Positions 23,213 through 35,470 are shown, numbered from the stretch's first letter. The stretch: 64,000 nt of DNA from Hydrangea macrophylla (GCA_033977485.1 CM066987.1:86956588-87020587), one strand, 5' to 3'. Notes: generated by a model from the letters alone, not told the origin. Translations and numbers: made by a program.

Positions 23213-23305
23213 TTCATGCTCTATGACCTTAAGTTTCAGTGCCCAAACAATCCTTGACGCAAATGGACTTGACCATGTCCTGAAAAGCTTCACTTCTTCA
23301 GCCAA
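23213..23305 (-). pseudogene. GSTU exon 1, first part, start codon altered
   Basis: Minus strand from 23302 reads AEEVKLFRTWSSPFASRIVW then ALKLKVIEHEI, continuing in frame into 16987 once the retroelement and one ATGAT are removed. The preceding codon, where tau GSTs have their initiator Met, is TTG (CAA on the plus strand at 23303-23305). Confidence 0.85.
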
Positions 23306-23535
23306 TTATGCTTTGGTTTGGAAACTCTGATCTCTGGTATCATTTATACACAAATGCTTTTGTTTATCATTTCTTTTTTTTTTTTTATATATATAATTTT
23401 GTACACATCCTCCACATATATAGGCCATTAGTTTTGTATTCTGTTTTCTTTTTGTGCTTATATTTAGTTGGATAAATACACACTAGAATCAAGTTTGGGG
23501 GGGACCAGCAAGCTTAATGGGGGTGGGCTTAATAA

Positions 23536-23569
<34 letters not shown>

Positions 23570-24351
23570 TATTAGGGGGGGCGAGTATGCATACATAAAG
23601 CATTTTTTTATGTAAAATTCATAGAAACGTAAGCTTTTTTCAAATTCCCTTCTCCCCCGGATCCATCCTTGGATAAATATATCAAATACACACACATGTA
23701 TATGTATATATATATATATTATATCAAACATTTGTTTATCGCCAATCGCAAGGATATTATGTTCTCATAAATACCGAATGAACTGATTAAAAGGGAAATA
23801 TGAAACATGCCAAATGGAAGAGTTTGCTTTGGAAATACCGAAATACATGAAATTATGCAAGTAGAATCTTTTTTTTTTCCCCTTTTCCTTGAAGTCCTGA
23901 ACATAAGTTTCTACGCCCCAGATATTAATTTCTAATAACAAAGAAAGTTTGAATATTGGATCTTGTGTTGTAGTCCTTGTATAGATGCATTTTTGGAATA
24001 TATTGTGGAGGTGGCCGGCATGGTGATTCTACGTGGACCTAACCTTTGTCTACCTTGAACAGGACATACCATGTTCAAGGATAAATCTAATGGAGATTTT
24101 GGTTTTTTAGCTACTTCCTGCAAACACCATCCTATCTTTTGGTTTGAATGGTATTGTTTGTTTTGCAAGTGTTGCAAGACAATGTTATGTTGGCCGTTAC
24201 GAAAAGGTTGGTTGGCTTCATTTTGACTTTTCAAGTTTAGAAAACAAAAAAGGCAACTCAGTGTTACGAACCTTTTTGTTCTACCAATGTTTTCCCTCGT
24301 TATGTTGTGAAAGTTAAAAGGACCTAAAACTGATGAAATTTGTGTTGCGTA
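23306..24351. other. GSTU upstream region, AT-rich
   Basis: Would hold the GSTU promoter. Visible are a T run and TATATATATA near 23372-23393, a (TA)n tract at about 23547-23572 and another at about 23705-23720. The 150-codon minus frame at 23932-24384 crosses the Helitron boundary and shows no recognisable domain. Confidence 0.4.
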
Positions 24352-24557
24352 TCTACTATAAGAAATTAAAAGCTGAGAGTTCATCTACTAAGCTAGAGAA
24401 TGACACGTGGCAGTGTCATTAGTTTCCCCAACTTCAAACGTTTCTTGTAAATTGAACTGTCTCTCATCTCTAACCCTCCATCTCCTGTAACATTATGGAG
24501 ACTCACTCTTCCTCTCTCTTAATCAAAATTATCTTCCCCAATTTTTAGATCTTTCAG

Positions 24558-24560
<3 letters not shown>

Positions 24561-24611
<51 letters not shown>
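24561..24611. repeat. (CT)n microsatellite
   Basis: About 25 CT units in a pyrimidine-rich leader-like stretch inside the Helitron. A potential donor (CTCAG/GTATCT at about 24758) follows, resembling the first intron of a captured gene; not proven. Confidence 0.7.
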
Positions 24612-24617
<6 letters not shown>

Positions 24618-25179
24618 CCCATTTTCTTCTTCTTCACTACCAACTGCTATCAACACCTGCACCACCACCGGCCGGTACCCGTCACCATCTGCACGAGCAC
24701 TGCTGCCTCTAAGCACCGCAGCCGCCTTCGACAGCCTCCTAGGGTGAATCCATCTCAGGTATCTTTCTATATAGCCTCTTCTGCTCTTTGGATCTATCCT
24801 TCTCTCTATAAATATGTATGTGTATATACATACTCTTTCATGTATATGATCAATTTATGTATATATACACACCCACAAAATTCCTTTGCTTAGTGTTAGA
24901 TTGAAGAAAGCAAAAAATAACCAGAAAATGGAAAAACAAATCAATTGGGAGATTGCAAGTCATGGGTGTGCGTGCTATCTATACATACTTATCCATCCAT
25001 AGATATGAATGGATATCTTCACCAAAACTGAAAATAAGCATAAAAATATATAAGAATAATCTTGAAATTTTTTGATTTTCAAGCATTTTATTTTTATTAA
25101 GAAACCGAATTTTTCTTTTGGTTTATGTTTATATCAATTGTGAATTCACAATTGGGGATATCTTGGGCAAAAACAATAT

Positions 25180-25181
25180 GT

Positions 25182-25226
<45 letters not shown>

Positions 25227-25241
25227 GGGGGGGGGGGGGGG
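25180..25241. repeat. (TG)n microsatellite followed by a G tract
   Basis: TG repeat to 25225, then about 15 G at 25227-25241. The Cys/Val and Thr/His frames over it are artefacts of the repeat. Confidence 0.8.
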
Positions 25242-25745
25242 TTGGTGGTCGAAACTTTTCTCTGGCGAAAAGGTGGTATAATAGTCAGGTTAAATGTACA
25301 TGTATTATAGCATGTATGATCTATCTTCATTGCCAAAAATTGTGTCCTCAAAACAAGCCTTTGTTAGAGATTCCGAACTGTTTTGGCTAAAAATTGTATT
25401 TTAGGGTGTAAACAAGAACCAGAGTCCAAAAAGCATATTTTTCATTTCACTTGTCATATCTTGCTTATTAAAATCTGTTCAGTAGGTATTTAAATCACAC
25501 TTGATTTACCATTGTTTAGAAAGTAATTCCAACAGAAAGTGTCCAAGACTTCTTTGAGTGGTCTTTGCTCAAGAACTAGATGAAGGATTGGCTTCAGTAA
25601 GTGCATTGGTACTGGTCCTACTGCAGTGTCGCAAGTTCATCGGATGTTTTAATAAAATAAATTTATTAACTAAAAGTAACGCTATGGTTCTTAAAGTTGG
25701 GATATCCCAAAAGCTAATTTACTATGTGTATTGATGAAATTTCGT

Positions 25746-25790
25746 TAATAATAATAATAATAATAATAATTATTATTATTATTATTTTTT
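25746..25790. repeat. (TAA)n/(ATT)n perfect palindrome
   Basis: About nine TAA units run directly into ATT units, forming a self-complementary microsatellite that can fold into a hairpin. Confidence 0.75.
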
Positions 25791-26686
25791 TTTTTCAGTT
25801 CTGTTCTTTTCTAAATACTTCATATTGAAGTTTGTCTGTACGCAACTGAATGGGTGCTACTAGAATTTTGATTTATCACTTATCATTGCTTATGAATACT
25901 TCTTTGATTTTTGGAAATAAATTTTGACATCCTAAAAAACATTTGGTGCTCATTTATCACTGCCCTAATTCTTGATGATTGGAATTTTGAAGCATTTATG
26001 CTTTCAGCCAGTTTTTTTAAGTACTTTCTGGTGTTGATGCAATGCTGTGAATCAGTTGAATTCATTTTTTCTCACCCCATTTTTGCTCACCCATGCATTT
26101 AGTGGGTACAATGTGTCCCATTTTCACTCCCATTTTATCCATGTATCATCAACATAATTACTTAAATAGGGCACATGTCACCCAATGGAGGCCTAGGTAA
26201 GCAAGAGTGAACAAAAATGCTCTCGAATCAGCTAGGTAGTCAACATGTCTCATTAATTGTTAGAAAGGAAGGGTGGGGTAGGGTAGGTCTTATGTCCGAA
26301 ATATTGGAAGCAAGTGAATGAAATAGAATACATGGAAAAAATTGTTGTGCACGATTCTACATCTATTGGATTTTGAACTTTAGATTTGAGTTTGGTTCAT
26401 TCAAGGACAATGCACAATTCTACCTCTCTGCAGTGGCCAGGTTCAAACAATGCATCACCATTTTTTAAGATGTCTTTTGGGGTCAAGTGAAGCAAGTGCA
26501 CACTTAATCTGAAACCCCTTCTTCCCATCCGTATTTTGTTTAATTTTCTAGGAGAAAAATAAAATGTTGCCTTAAATTTGTTTGTCGGCCATTAAGGTAT
26601 TTACAATGAGGCCCAATTTTAGTGAAGGGCACATTCTGATGAGAATGCATTGTCTTCTCAATGCACAAGCTGGTCAAAAAACATAT

Positions 26687-27400
26687 ATTGTCTCATTTTT
26701 GAGTGGGTACTGACTTTCTTTTCTCTTTGTTTGAAGATGAAAAAAAATCAAATTTGATTTCTAAATCAATTTATTGAACTTCTGAACCCCCCCCGGGGGG
26801 GGGGGGGGGGGGGGGGACACACAAGTTGTGGATAAGAAGCTTATTTATGTGTCATTAATAGCTAAATAATAAGTGCAAGCAGTGTTACATAAAAGGACCA
26901 TCACTCTACTTCCGAAACAAAGACGTTCAGGATGGGAGGTTCTCTTACAAAAGGCTGCAAGAGCAGGCGATATAAAAGCAAAATACGTGTGGGGAATAAC
27001 AGTACTGAAGCAGATAAAAGTGGACTTCCTTTTTTGTTGTCGGTGTTGCGAAACATTGTCTCATTTTTGAGTGGGTACTGACTTTCTTTTCTCTTTGTTT
27101 GAAGATGAAAAAAATCAAATTTGATTTCTAAATCAATTTATTGAACTTCTGAACCCCCGGGTAACACACAAGTCGTGGATAAGAAGCTTATGTATGTGTC
27201 ATTAATAGCTAAATAATAAATGCAAGCAGTGTTACATAAAAGGACCATCACTCTACTTCCGAAACAAAGACGTTCAGGATGGGAGGTTCTCTTACAAAAG
27301 GCTGCAAGAGCAGGCGATATAAAAGCAAAATACGTGTGGGGAATAACAGTACTGAAGCAGATAAAAGTGGACTTCCTTTTTTGTCGTCGGTGTTGCGAAA
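26687..27400 (+). repeat. 368-bp tandem duplication inside the Helitron
   Basis: 26687-27053 and 27055-27400 are near-identical direct copies, both starting ATTGTCTCATTTTTGAG and ending GGTGTTGCGAAA. The main difference is a homopolymer: the first copy has C8G22 at 26787-26816 where the second has C5G3. Each copy contains the same small open frame (26873 and 27220) with MQAVLHKRTITLLPKQRRSG and then WEVLLQKAARAGDIKAKYVW. I do not recognise it; the AARAGDIKAKYVWG stretch faintly resembles Sel1/F-box type helical repeats. Confidence 0.85.
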
Positions 27401-27733
27401 GAAACTGAATTAACTAATGGTAAATGAGTTTATGTGATTCCCTACTTGCAGATCATGAATTTTGTGTTATGTAGGAATAAGGGTGTGGGTTAGAACAAAT
27501 CTATGGGATAGAAGAAGAATAAGAGTTATTTGTAGCTTCCAAGCTATGTTCCACTGATATTAGTGTGTGTACTATAATGGTTGTAATGGCAATATGAAAT
27601 CTTGATGTTTATTACTATAAGTGTAATTTGTGGTTAATGACCGATACAACATGTCAAACACAGTTTAATTTTACAATTTACAAGAAAATTCAAATGAAAA
27701 ACGTACCCGCGCATTGCGCGGGTTACATGCTAG

Positions 27734-29800
27734 TATAATATAACTACAGAGTTAATGTTGGAAAGGGGTGGTTTTAATTAGGGAAAACTCTGAACTTTTT
27801 TGATTTTTGGTTTGCTCACAAGCTGGCTCGTTGGGCCCTCAGTAGCTCCTTTTTGTGGCGCTATTGTTGTTAATAATCTTCCCTCCTTTGTGTTACTAAA
27901 AGATAGTCAACCCGATTAGGCGCGCCTTTGTTTCTTTGTTTTGTTGTATGTTTGCATTTTTGAATGAATTGTCTCGAAAGGAAAAAAAAAAAAAAAAAAA
28001 GGAGGTTTGGCCGTATCATACAATCAACTTCTGTGACTCAGAGGTCATGTAAAGCTATCAGGTCACAAAAATCGCATGCATATCATAGAACATTGCACCT
28101 AGGTCACACATATTGTATTCGGGACACAAATATCGTATGAATGATGGTTTTGTTTAGGTATCAAAAGACTATACCTAGATCTCAAAACAATGTATCCATC
28201 GTGGTTTTATTTAAGTCTCAAAAAATTGTACCTATAACTAGGTTATATGATACAAACCAAAAACCAATAATTCATCATTCATGTATACTTCTCCTTCTAG
28301 ATGATCTTAGGTCGTATTATGGAATTCTCGTTTAATTATCTTACTTTCATGTGGATAAAGATACCACCAATCATTGTTAAAGCACCTGTTTTGAAGTATG
28401 TTCCCCAAAGTTTTTTGGATTGTTATTTGGTTAATAAATTGGCTGCTGCTTATGGATTGAAAACCTTGTTTAATAACTGACCCACATACCAAACAGGGTT
28501 CTTAGGATATTTATATTTACATAGTTCTCCAAAGATTTATACTTCTAGCCTCTTCGCTTGTTTATTCGGTCTCGTAAAAAGAATTTAAAAAATTTAATAA
28601 ACAACATTGTATGAATTATGATTGTTTTGACGTATATTATTAAGTTAGATTATGTTGTGTGGCTTGCCTTTACAGTTACTTATGTACAAGTCCTTCCATT
28701 CGTCGATCAGATTATGTTATGCGTACAACAATAATACATACTCCGTAACTAATAATCACTTTTAATTGTATTCTTGAATGAGAAAGGTATACTAAAATCA
28801 TAAGCAACAAGTTTCAAGAAATTAAACTTCTTAGTTTACTAACAAGTGTATGGAATTATTATTATTTTTTTTAAAAGAAAAGAAAAGAAAAAATCAAATA
28901 AAATTTTGCTTAATATTCTATTAAGGTCCACTAAAATTTTAGTTTGTATCTATTTATGGAGGACCTTCTCCCAATCAAAAATTTTAATTATCCTTAAATA
29001 AAATAGCATAATAGACTTATAAGTATATAGGGCATTTTGAATTAGTTATTTTGTCTATATGAAACATAATTTGATAAAAAAATTACCACCGACTAGTAGA
29101 ACTGTTCAGAAATCTCTTTTAATTGCCCAGTTCGTGAGGCGGGTCAGATATTTGGATTTTTAAGCCTAGTTCACTCGCTCAGTTCGCTCTAGATCATCTC
29201 CATATATATATATATATAATTCTAAATATATGCTAGATTATAATTTGACTTTGTTTTTTAAAAAATATGCATTAAAATTAATACATACATCTTCTTTAAA
29301 AAAAAAAAGAATTTACAGACAAATATTGATTTATTTGGACTATATCTATACATAAATATAAAATTTGATAAGACAAAATATTTAAACAAACTTTAATTTT
29401 AGTTCTTTATATCACACTAGTTAAAGTATTAACTACTTATTTTTTGAAAAAAAAAAATTAAAAATAGCAAGCAAAAAAAAATTCGTGCATTGGTTCACTA
29501 AATAAAAAAATTAAAAATAAAAAAAAATAATTGCCATGCATTGGTTCACTTCTAAATTTCTAATGGGACAATTTGGTTTTCCGGTTTTTTTATCACTCAA
29601 TTTGGCAACAAACTTGGCAATGGGTTACTAACTTCGGCACCACTAGATGCTAAAAAAGTGTAATACGACTTAAAAAAAAAAAGGTTAAATTATGACCAAA
29701 TTTTTAATTAAAGTAAAAAAAAAGTTTTAAAGGAGGTTTTTTTTTAGAATTCGTTAAAAGTCCCTCTCACAAACACCTGGTCAAACATTGTCCAAAACAT
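27734..29800. other. AT-rich intergenic region
   Basis: No gene recognised. Short open frames at 28141 and 28307 have no conserved features. Many A and T tracts. Confidence 0.45.
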
Positions 29801-30282
29801 TCCAACCACTCACACCATGTGAGTGGTTGTACAATATCATTTCTCAATTCAAAAAATATTTGAAAACTTTAACCCTCAATAACTTTTGATCTACAACTCC
29901 ATTTTATACAAATTTTATACCGCCCTAATCGTGTCGACGAGAGCTACAAAACTAGTACCATTGTTGATATGTTTTGAGCAATTTTTTTTTTCAATTTGAA
30001 GAAATTTTGAAAAAAATAGAGTTTTGTGAAACTTCACAAAAGTAGTTTTGTGAAATTTTCAGTTACACAAGGCATGCAAGATTTTGATTTTTTTTTTTTT
30101 TTTATCAAAATATATCAACAATGGTACTAGTTTTGTAGCTATCGTCGACACGATTCTAACGGTATAAAATTTGAGAAAAATGGAATTGTATATCAAAAGT
30201 TATGGAGATTTAAAGTTGCAAAATATTTTTTGAATTTAGAATATCATACGGTACAATTCTCATACCGTATGAGTGGCTGCAA
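29801..30282. mobile_element. Long foldback (MITE-like inverted repeat)
   Basis: Two arms of nearly 190 bp in inverted orientation around an AT-rich spacer. The left arm includes CTACAAAACTAGTACCATTG (from ~29943) and the right arm its reverse complement (~30110-30135). Outer ends read CCAACCACTCA and TGAGTGGCTGC. The arms also share ATCGTGTCGACGA. No clear target duplication was found, so the class is uncertain. Confidence 0.7.
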
Positions 30283-30745
30283 AAGTATTGCGCGGGAATG
30301 TGGGAAATATTTGGGTGCATGTCAATTTTGTCCTTTTGTCAAAGAACAGTGACTTTTGATTAATTGTAGATATTGAAGATACTTTTTGTTAAATTTTTAG
30401 CTGACAAAGGATATATCTCTAACTGTCCCAAAAAAAAAAAGGAACCTTCAGCCATAGCCCCCTCAAATAAAACTCTTCAAAATTAAAACACATACTACTT
30501 TTCTTTATTGCATTAGGCCATTTTTACACTCAAATTGCTATAACTTTTGTTATACAAGTCCGTTTTTCGTAAAATTTGATGTTTTGAAATCAGCAAAATG
30601 AGATCTATTAAACGAGTTCAATGTTAACCATGAAATACTAAGACAAAAAAATAAATAAATAAACATCTAACAAATATGAAAATTTGTATTTTTTTCGCAT
30701 ACATATAATAAAAATATATTTTTTTTTTCATACAATTGGCATCAT

Positions 30746-31945
30746 AGATGCATAGATCTTAAAAATATACGAAATAAAAAATAATAAAAAAATCACCCAA
30801 AAAACTCAAGAATTGATAAAGTTATGGTAGTTGAAAGTTAACGGATAATATTATCTGTTAGGCACACAAATAACATATAATATTATCTGTAAGATAGATA
30901 AAACCTTAAAATTAGGCTGCAACTTAACTTGTTTTCGTAAAATTTCCACGCCTATTATGTAGATCTCAAAGAAATACAGGGAATCAAAAAAAAAATTTAT
31001 CCAAAAAGCCCAAGAATTGATAAAGTTATTGTGATTTAAAGTTGATAAATAATATTATCTGTTAGTGTAAATAGATAATATTATATGTCTGAAAGATAAA
31101 AATGAAAAACGAAGTTCCAAATTACTTTTTTTTGTACAACTTTCAAGTCCGATGTTTAGATCTCAAATAAATACATGAAGTCAAAAAAAAAAAAAAAATT
31201 CACCCAAAAAGCCCAAGAATTGATAAAGTTATGGTGGTTTAAAGTTGACAAATAATATTATCTGTTAATGTAAACAGATAATATTATATATCTGAAAGAT
31301 AAAAATGAAAAATAAAGTTCCAAATTACTTTTTTTTGTACAACTTTCAAGTCCAATGCATAGATCTCAAAGAAATACATGAAATCAAAAACAAAAAAAAA
31401 AAACAAAAAATCACCCAAAAAGCCTAAGAATTGATAAAGTTATGGTGGTTTAAAGTTCACAAATAATGTTATCTGTTAGTGTAAACAGATAATATTATAT
31501 ATCTGAAAGATAAAAATGAAAAACGAAGTTTCAAATTACTTTTTTTGTACAACTTTCAAATCCAATGCGTAGATCTCAAAGAAATATATGAAATAAAAAA
31601 ATAAAAAAAAAATCACCCAAAAAGCCCAAGAATTGATAAAGTTATGGTGGTTTAAAGTTGACAAATAATGTTATATATTAGTGTAAACAGATAATATTAT
31701 ATATCTGAAAGATAAAAAATGAAAAATGAAGTTCCAAATTACTTTTTTTTGTACAACTTTCAAGTCTAATGCGTAGATCTCGAAAAAATACATGATAAAA
31801 AAATAAAAATAAAAAATCACCCAAATAGGCCAAAAAATGAGTAAATTATGATGATTTAAAGTTCACAGATAATATAGCATATTCTGTGAGTAGATGGGCT
31901 TTTCACCAAATACGAAAAGTAACGAGTCGTTTTTCATAAAACTGC
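30746..31945. repeat. ~204-bp tandem array with internal palindromes
   Basis: Six units recognised by the AATTGATAAAG box at about 30811, 31015, 31218, 31429, 31631 and (degenerate) 31835; spacing is 202-211 bp, varying with A-tract length. Several units hold the perfect inverted pair ATAATATTATCTGT / ACAGATAATATTAT around an 8-nt loop. Other shared boxes are AATCACCCAAAAAG, GTACAACTTTCAA and TAGATCTCAAAGAAATA. The middle units are most alike, as in a locally expanded satellite. No coding capacity. Confidence 0.85.
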
Positions 31946-33806
31946 AAAAAAAAGTGAGTATCTTACTAAAACACATAATTTTAAGGGGTCTATGACCTAA
32001 TATCCAAAAAAAAAAAAAAAAGAAACTTGTTTGGTATTATAATCTTTTTAGATAAGACTTCAATGAATTTCTTACGTCCACTTTGCCATGTTCCTCTCGC
32101 AGTTTTGAAAATTATTTTTTTTCCAATTGTATCTTTATAAAAAAAAAATTCATTTAAGAATTGTGTTTCAAGAGAAGCACTAAAGATGAGGTGGAACTAA
32201 AAAATTTTACTGAAGTCCTGTTCGAAATCTGAACAGTATAACGCACAATAGAAAAAGTGAAAAAAAAAAAAAAAACCCAATATATGGGCCAAGTCTCTTG
32301 ATAGTATACTAAAACACTAGTTTAAATTAAGCCCAAAAACTATACTCAGGTAGCCCCATTTAGCTAGAGTAGTCCACTCCGAACTTATTTTCGAAGTTAT
32401 CATATTTACATTAAAACCATAATATTTGGTTCATCAAAAATAAATTATAAGGGTTTAAATTGTCAAAAGCTACTAATTAAAAAAAAAAAAAAAGCCCCCA
32501 ATATAATAACTACCCACTCCACCTCTCCCAACAGTTTCTCCATCAAACTAAAATATAAAAAATTACCTTCAAAATCAAATACACTAACTGCTTTTTCATC
32601 AACACAGTAAATTAATCAAGAGCAGTCTGGTAACATCTAGATTTCTATCACATTGGAAAAGAAGGCAGAACACGTAGAAGTATATATGTACATAACCTAA
32701 AGGGTTCATTGTATGTATTATCCCCATTTGACTAGAGAATTTTTTGACTACAGAATTTTTGCAAAATAATACAGTCCCTGATCCGAAAGGTGATTTCATC
32801 AGCAAGAAATCAAAGAATAAGCAACCTAACAAAGGTAACCAATCCAAAGGCATTCAAGTCACCCAGGCAGGATCTTCATCCTTCTAATCAATATCAATTG
32901 CAAAAGATGTCCTCCAATAGGAAGTCATCTATACTCAAAAGTAGCATATAGAGGAAATTCAATCATTGTCTTTTGATATCTGAAATTAAACCAAGATGCT
33001 TAGAGTCTTAAAGAACGGTTTTGGTAATCAGAATTATATGGTTTAAGACAGATGTTTACGCTATGTTTATGAAGCCATGTTATCCGAAATAAGTTCTGTT
33101 CAAATTGAACATTTTCATGTTAGTCCAATGGACACGAAGAGTGTAATAACACATTCAAAGTGTCATTTATATGTGAAGAAATGATCCTCTAGCCATGTAT
33201 GGCATTACAACCCAAAGATGATGTCCTGTCGTGAACGAACAATTTGCACGTAATAAAATTGGATGATTGTCATGGCTCGAAAACCAAAGCTCGTGATGGG
33301 AGGAAAGAGAAAGAAAACAATACCAAAACCTAACTCTACACGGAAGTGACTTTGGAATCCCACGGAAATTCCTACAAGGATGACTCATTAACACGTAAAC
33401 TCGAAGTAAACTTACATGTCAACGAGTCAAACAAAGATAAAAGCTTATAAAAACCAAGTCTAAAAGATTATCCGAACCAACTCAAGGTCATAGGATATTA
33501 CAAGAAGTTTGATGAAAATAAGCATTTTGTAAACGAGGTCTTAGAATATACAAAGTACTCATTTTCAATAGATAAACGACATAAATGTAGCATATGGAAC
33601 TTATGTTTTTAATTAATTCAAAATAAAAGTTTTAAAAAAATGTTGTAGTGCAAAAACACTATTTATCGGTTAAGAAAATTCATAAAAGAGTACCCCATTT
33701 TATATATATATATATATAAATGACCTTAATATCATATAGGAAACTTAGGTTTTTAATTAGACCGCCCACGGAAGTCGTAAAATATGAGTTGTAGGCTAAA
33801 AGTACT
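31946..33806. other. AT-rich region, no gene recognised
   Basis: Contains A tracts and short frames only. TGTCATGGCTCGAAAACC at 33268 read on the minus strand resembles a gypsy LTR 3' end (CGAGCCATGACA), a hint that an old LTR lies on the minus strand from here through the later insertions. Confidence 0.35.
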
Positions 33807-33847
33807 GATGATGCCAGAAATTGGTAAGAGTCAAGTAGAGCAATTTA

Positions 33848-33896
<49 letters not shown>

Positions 33897-34484
33897 TGTG
33901 AAAGACTATTTTTTGTATGTGGCTCAACCCTGTTAATAAAGGTACCTACGTCCACGGGTGTGTCTGAGCACGTTCACTAGCAGATCACCGGCGGGCTTGG
34001 TGAGCCAACAAAGAGGGGCGGCACTACCAGTAATACTGGCCGGGTGTATGCGTACAATGGTGACTTTTATAGAGGTGCTGTGTAGACAAAAGAGTTGGTC
34101 CCCTCAATGGGGGGTGAGTGGTCTCTTTTATAGATGTAAGAGATCTACCCGTACATGGATAAGAAAACATAATCCAATTAATATAGATTGGCATTAATTG
34201 TGGGGGTTTTCTAATTGGATTAGGAAATAGCTTGCACTTTCTACTAGTCTTCTAGCTTGAGTAGGAAATTGCCCGTAATGTTCGGGATCATGCCTGTGGG
34301 CCCAGATGGGCTGTTCCCGCGGTGGGATGTGCCTGTGCAGTTTTTCCGACCTATTGGCCGGGTCCTGGATGAACCGCTCGGCCTGATGCTTATCCGAGGA
34401 GTTGTGCACGATTTGACCGGGACATGGATTCGCTACTGGTTTGAACAGCTCGGTCATAGGATAGAGCCAAATTTGGGTACATCA
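33807..34484 (-). repeat. 3' LTR of the Tat-like element
   Basis: 678 bp. Contains a (GA)n run at 33850-33894 that is much longer than the same run in the partner LTR (37003-37022), offset by a ~25-bp indel near 37510-37540. Confidence 0.9.
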
Positions 34485-34639
34485 GCTGCCCCCCATTTCC
34501 AAGGTTGGCCAGATACTATATCGGGGCAAGTTTGGAAATTAGTTTGATGTTACTTGCCACCGTCTGAGTGCTTGGGGAAGCTGCCTCAAGCTTATGAGCC
34601 TGGTGAGTCCTCAGGAACTGGCTGAGACGTGAGACCCAG

Positions 34640-35470
34640 CCTAGCTCGAGACCTTTAGGTGCTCGAGAACTAACCGGGAGTCGAGACCCGGCCTAATTCG
34701 GAGTCTTTGAATGCTCAGGAAGTGACCGAGAGTTGAGACTCGGCTTACTTCGGAGTCTTTTTTGCTTGAGTTAGCTCTCAAGATGGTTATCTTCTGCCCG
34801 TAAACCTTCGTCAAGGTTGTGGGTAGAAAAATTTGACCATGTTGGAAAAGCTGACCTAAAGCGTATTGCTTTAGGGTCCTTTTTATGTTAGCTCCCCAGG
34901 ATGGTTGTCTTCTGCCCAGTTAGCCTTCGTCAAGACTGTTGGGAGAAGAGCTTGACCATGTTGGTGGAGCTGACCTAAATCACGTTGCTTTAGGGTCTTT
35001 TTGCTCCTCTATCGTCGGCCAACTTAAGAGATTTTAGTCACCTCTATCGTCGGTTTGGACCTAAGTGGAGTTAATGCCTCTGAGTACTGTAGGTGCTCGA
35101 GTTGTCCAAGATTTTGACTTAGTTATTCGCGAGGCCTGTAGATACCCGGTGTGATTACCTGTTTAGTTCACTACGTCATCTTGCCCCCCAAGCTTTCGTT
35201 AAGACGAGGGTCTTACAGAGGCTATGATCTATAGGTAACTGACCTGGAACATGGTGGTTGCAGGGTCTTTTGAAGCTTGCCATCATCAGTCACCTAGGGG
35301 GTTTGCCCCATCGTCGGTTAGACCTAAGCGAAGCCGGTGCCTTGGGCTTGACCCCGAGGTCTTTAGTGCCTGGGTTTGGAGCTCGAGGTCTTTTTATGCC
35401 TCAGGGTTAGGCCCGATGTCTTTGTATGCCTCGGGGTTAGGCCCGAGGTCTTTGGGAGAGCTCTCTGACA
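34640..35470. repeat. GC-rich minisatellite-like block inside the Tat-like element
   Basis: Three kinds of imperfect tandem repeat: about three ~57-bp units with GAGACCCGGCC...GAGTCTTT (34630-34760); two ~117-bp units starting TTAGCTC (34771 and 34888) with CTTCTGCCC and TGACCTAAA; and ~33-bp units with GGGTTAGGCCCGAGGTCTTT (35340-35460). Non-coding filler between gag and the 3' LTR. Confidence 0.7.

Larger units (their letters stand above)
9738..23305 (-). pseudogene. Tau-class glutathione S-transferase gene broken by two copia insertions
   Basis: On the minus strand exon 1 runs from 23305 to 23213 and, after the inserted element, from 16987 to 16769. Exon 2 runs from 10088 to 9738. Together they make about 220 codons, the usual GSTU length, with the frame intact across the insertion site. 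The N-terminal thioredoxin-like domain has WSSPFASR, containing the serine region used by tau GSTs to activate glutathione, and the ES glutathione-binding pair in [16 protein letters not shown]. The C-terminal helical domain is in exon 2. The codon where ATG is expected reads TTG (23303-23305). The intron holds one copia element and exon 1 a second, so the gene is disrupted. GSTUs conjugate glutathione to electrophiles in the cytosol. Coding otherwise looks fresh, suggesting recent loss. Confidence 0.85.
24352..27733 (+). mobile_element. Non-autonomous Helitron
   Basis: The 5' end is TCTACTATAAGAAATTAAAA directly after an A at 24351. The 3' end is hairpin CCCGCGC-ATT-GCGCGGG (27706-27722) followed by TTACATG and CTAG (27730-27733), with T at 27734. 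Insertion between A and T with these termini is the Helitron signature. No Rep/helicase gene is present. The interior has a 5'-UTR-like CT-rich segment (24500-24770), microsatellites and a 368-bp tandem duplication, so it probably carries captured host sequence. Confidence 0.8.

Noticed and set aside
23932..24384. 150-codon minus-strand open frame
   Set aside because: No recognisable domain, crosses the Helitron 5' boundary, AT-rich composition like its surroundings.
25118..25390. Valine/cysteine-rich open frames
   Set aside because: Produced by the (TG)n and G tract; both strands are open.
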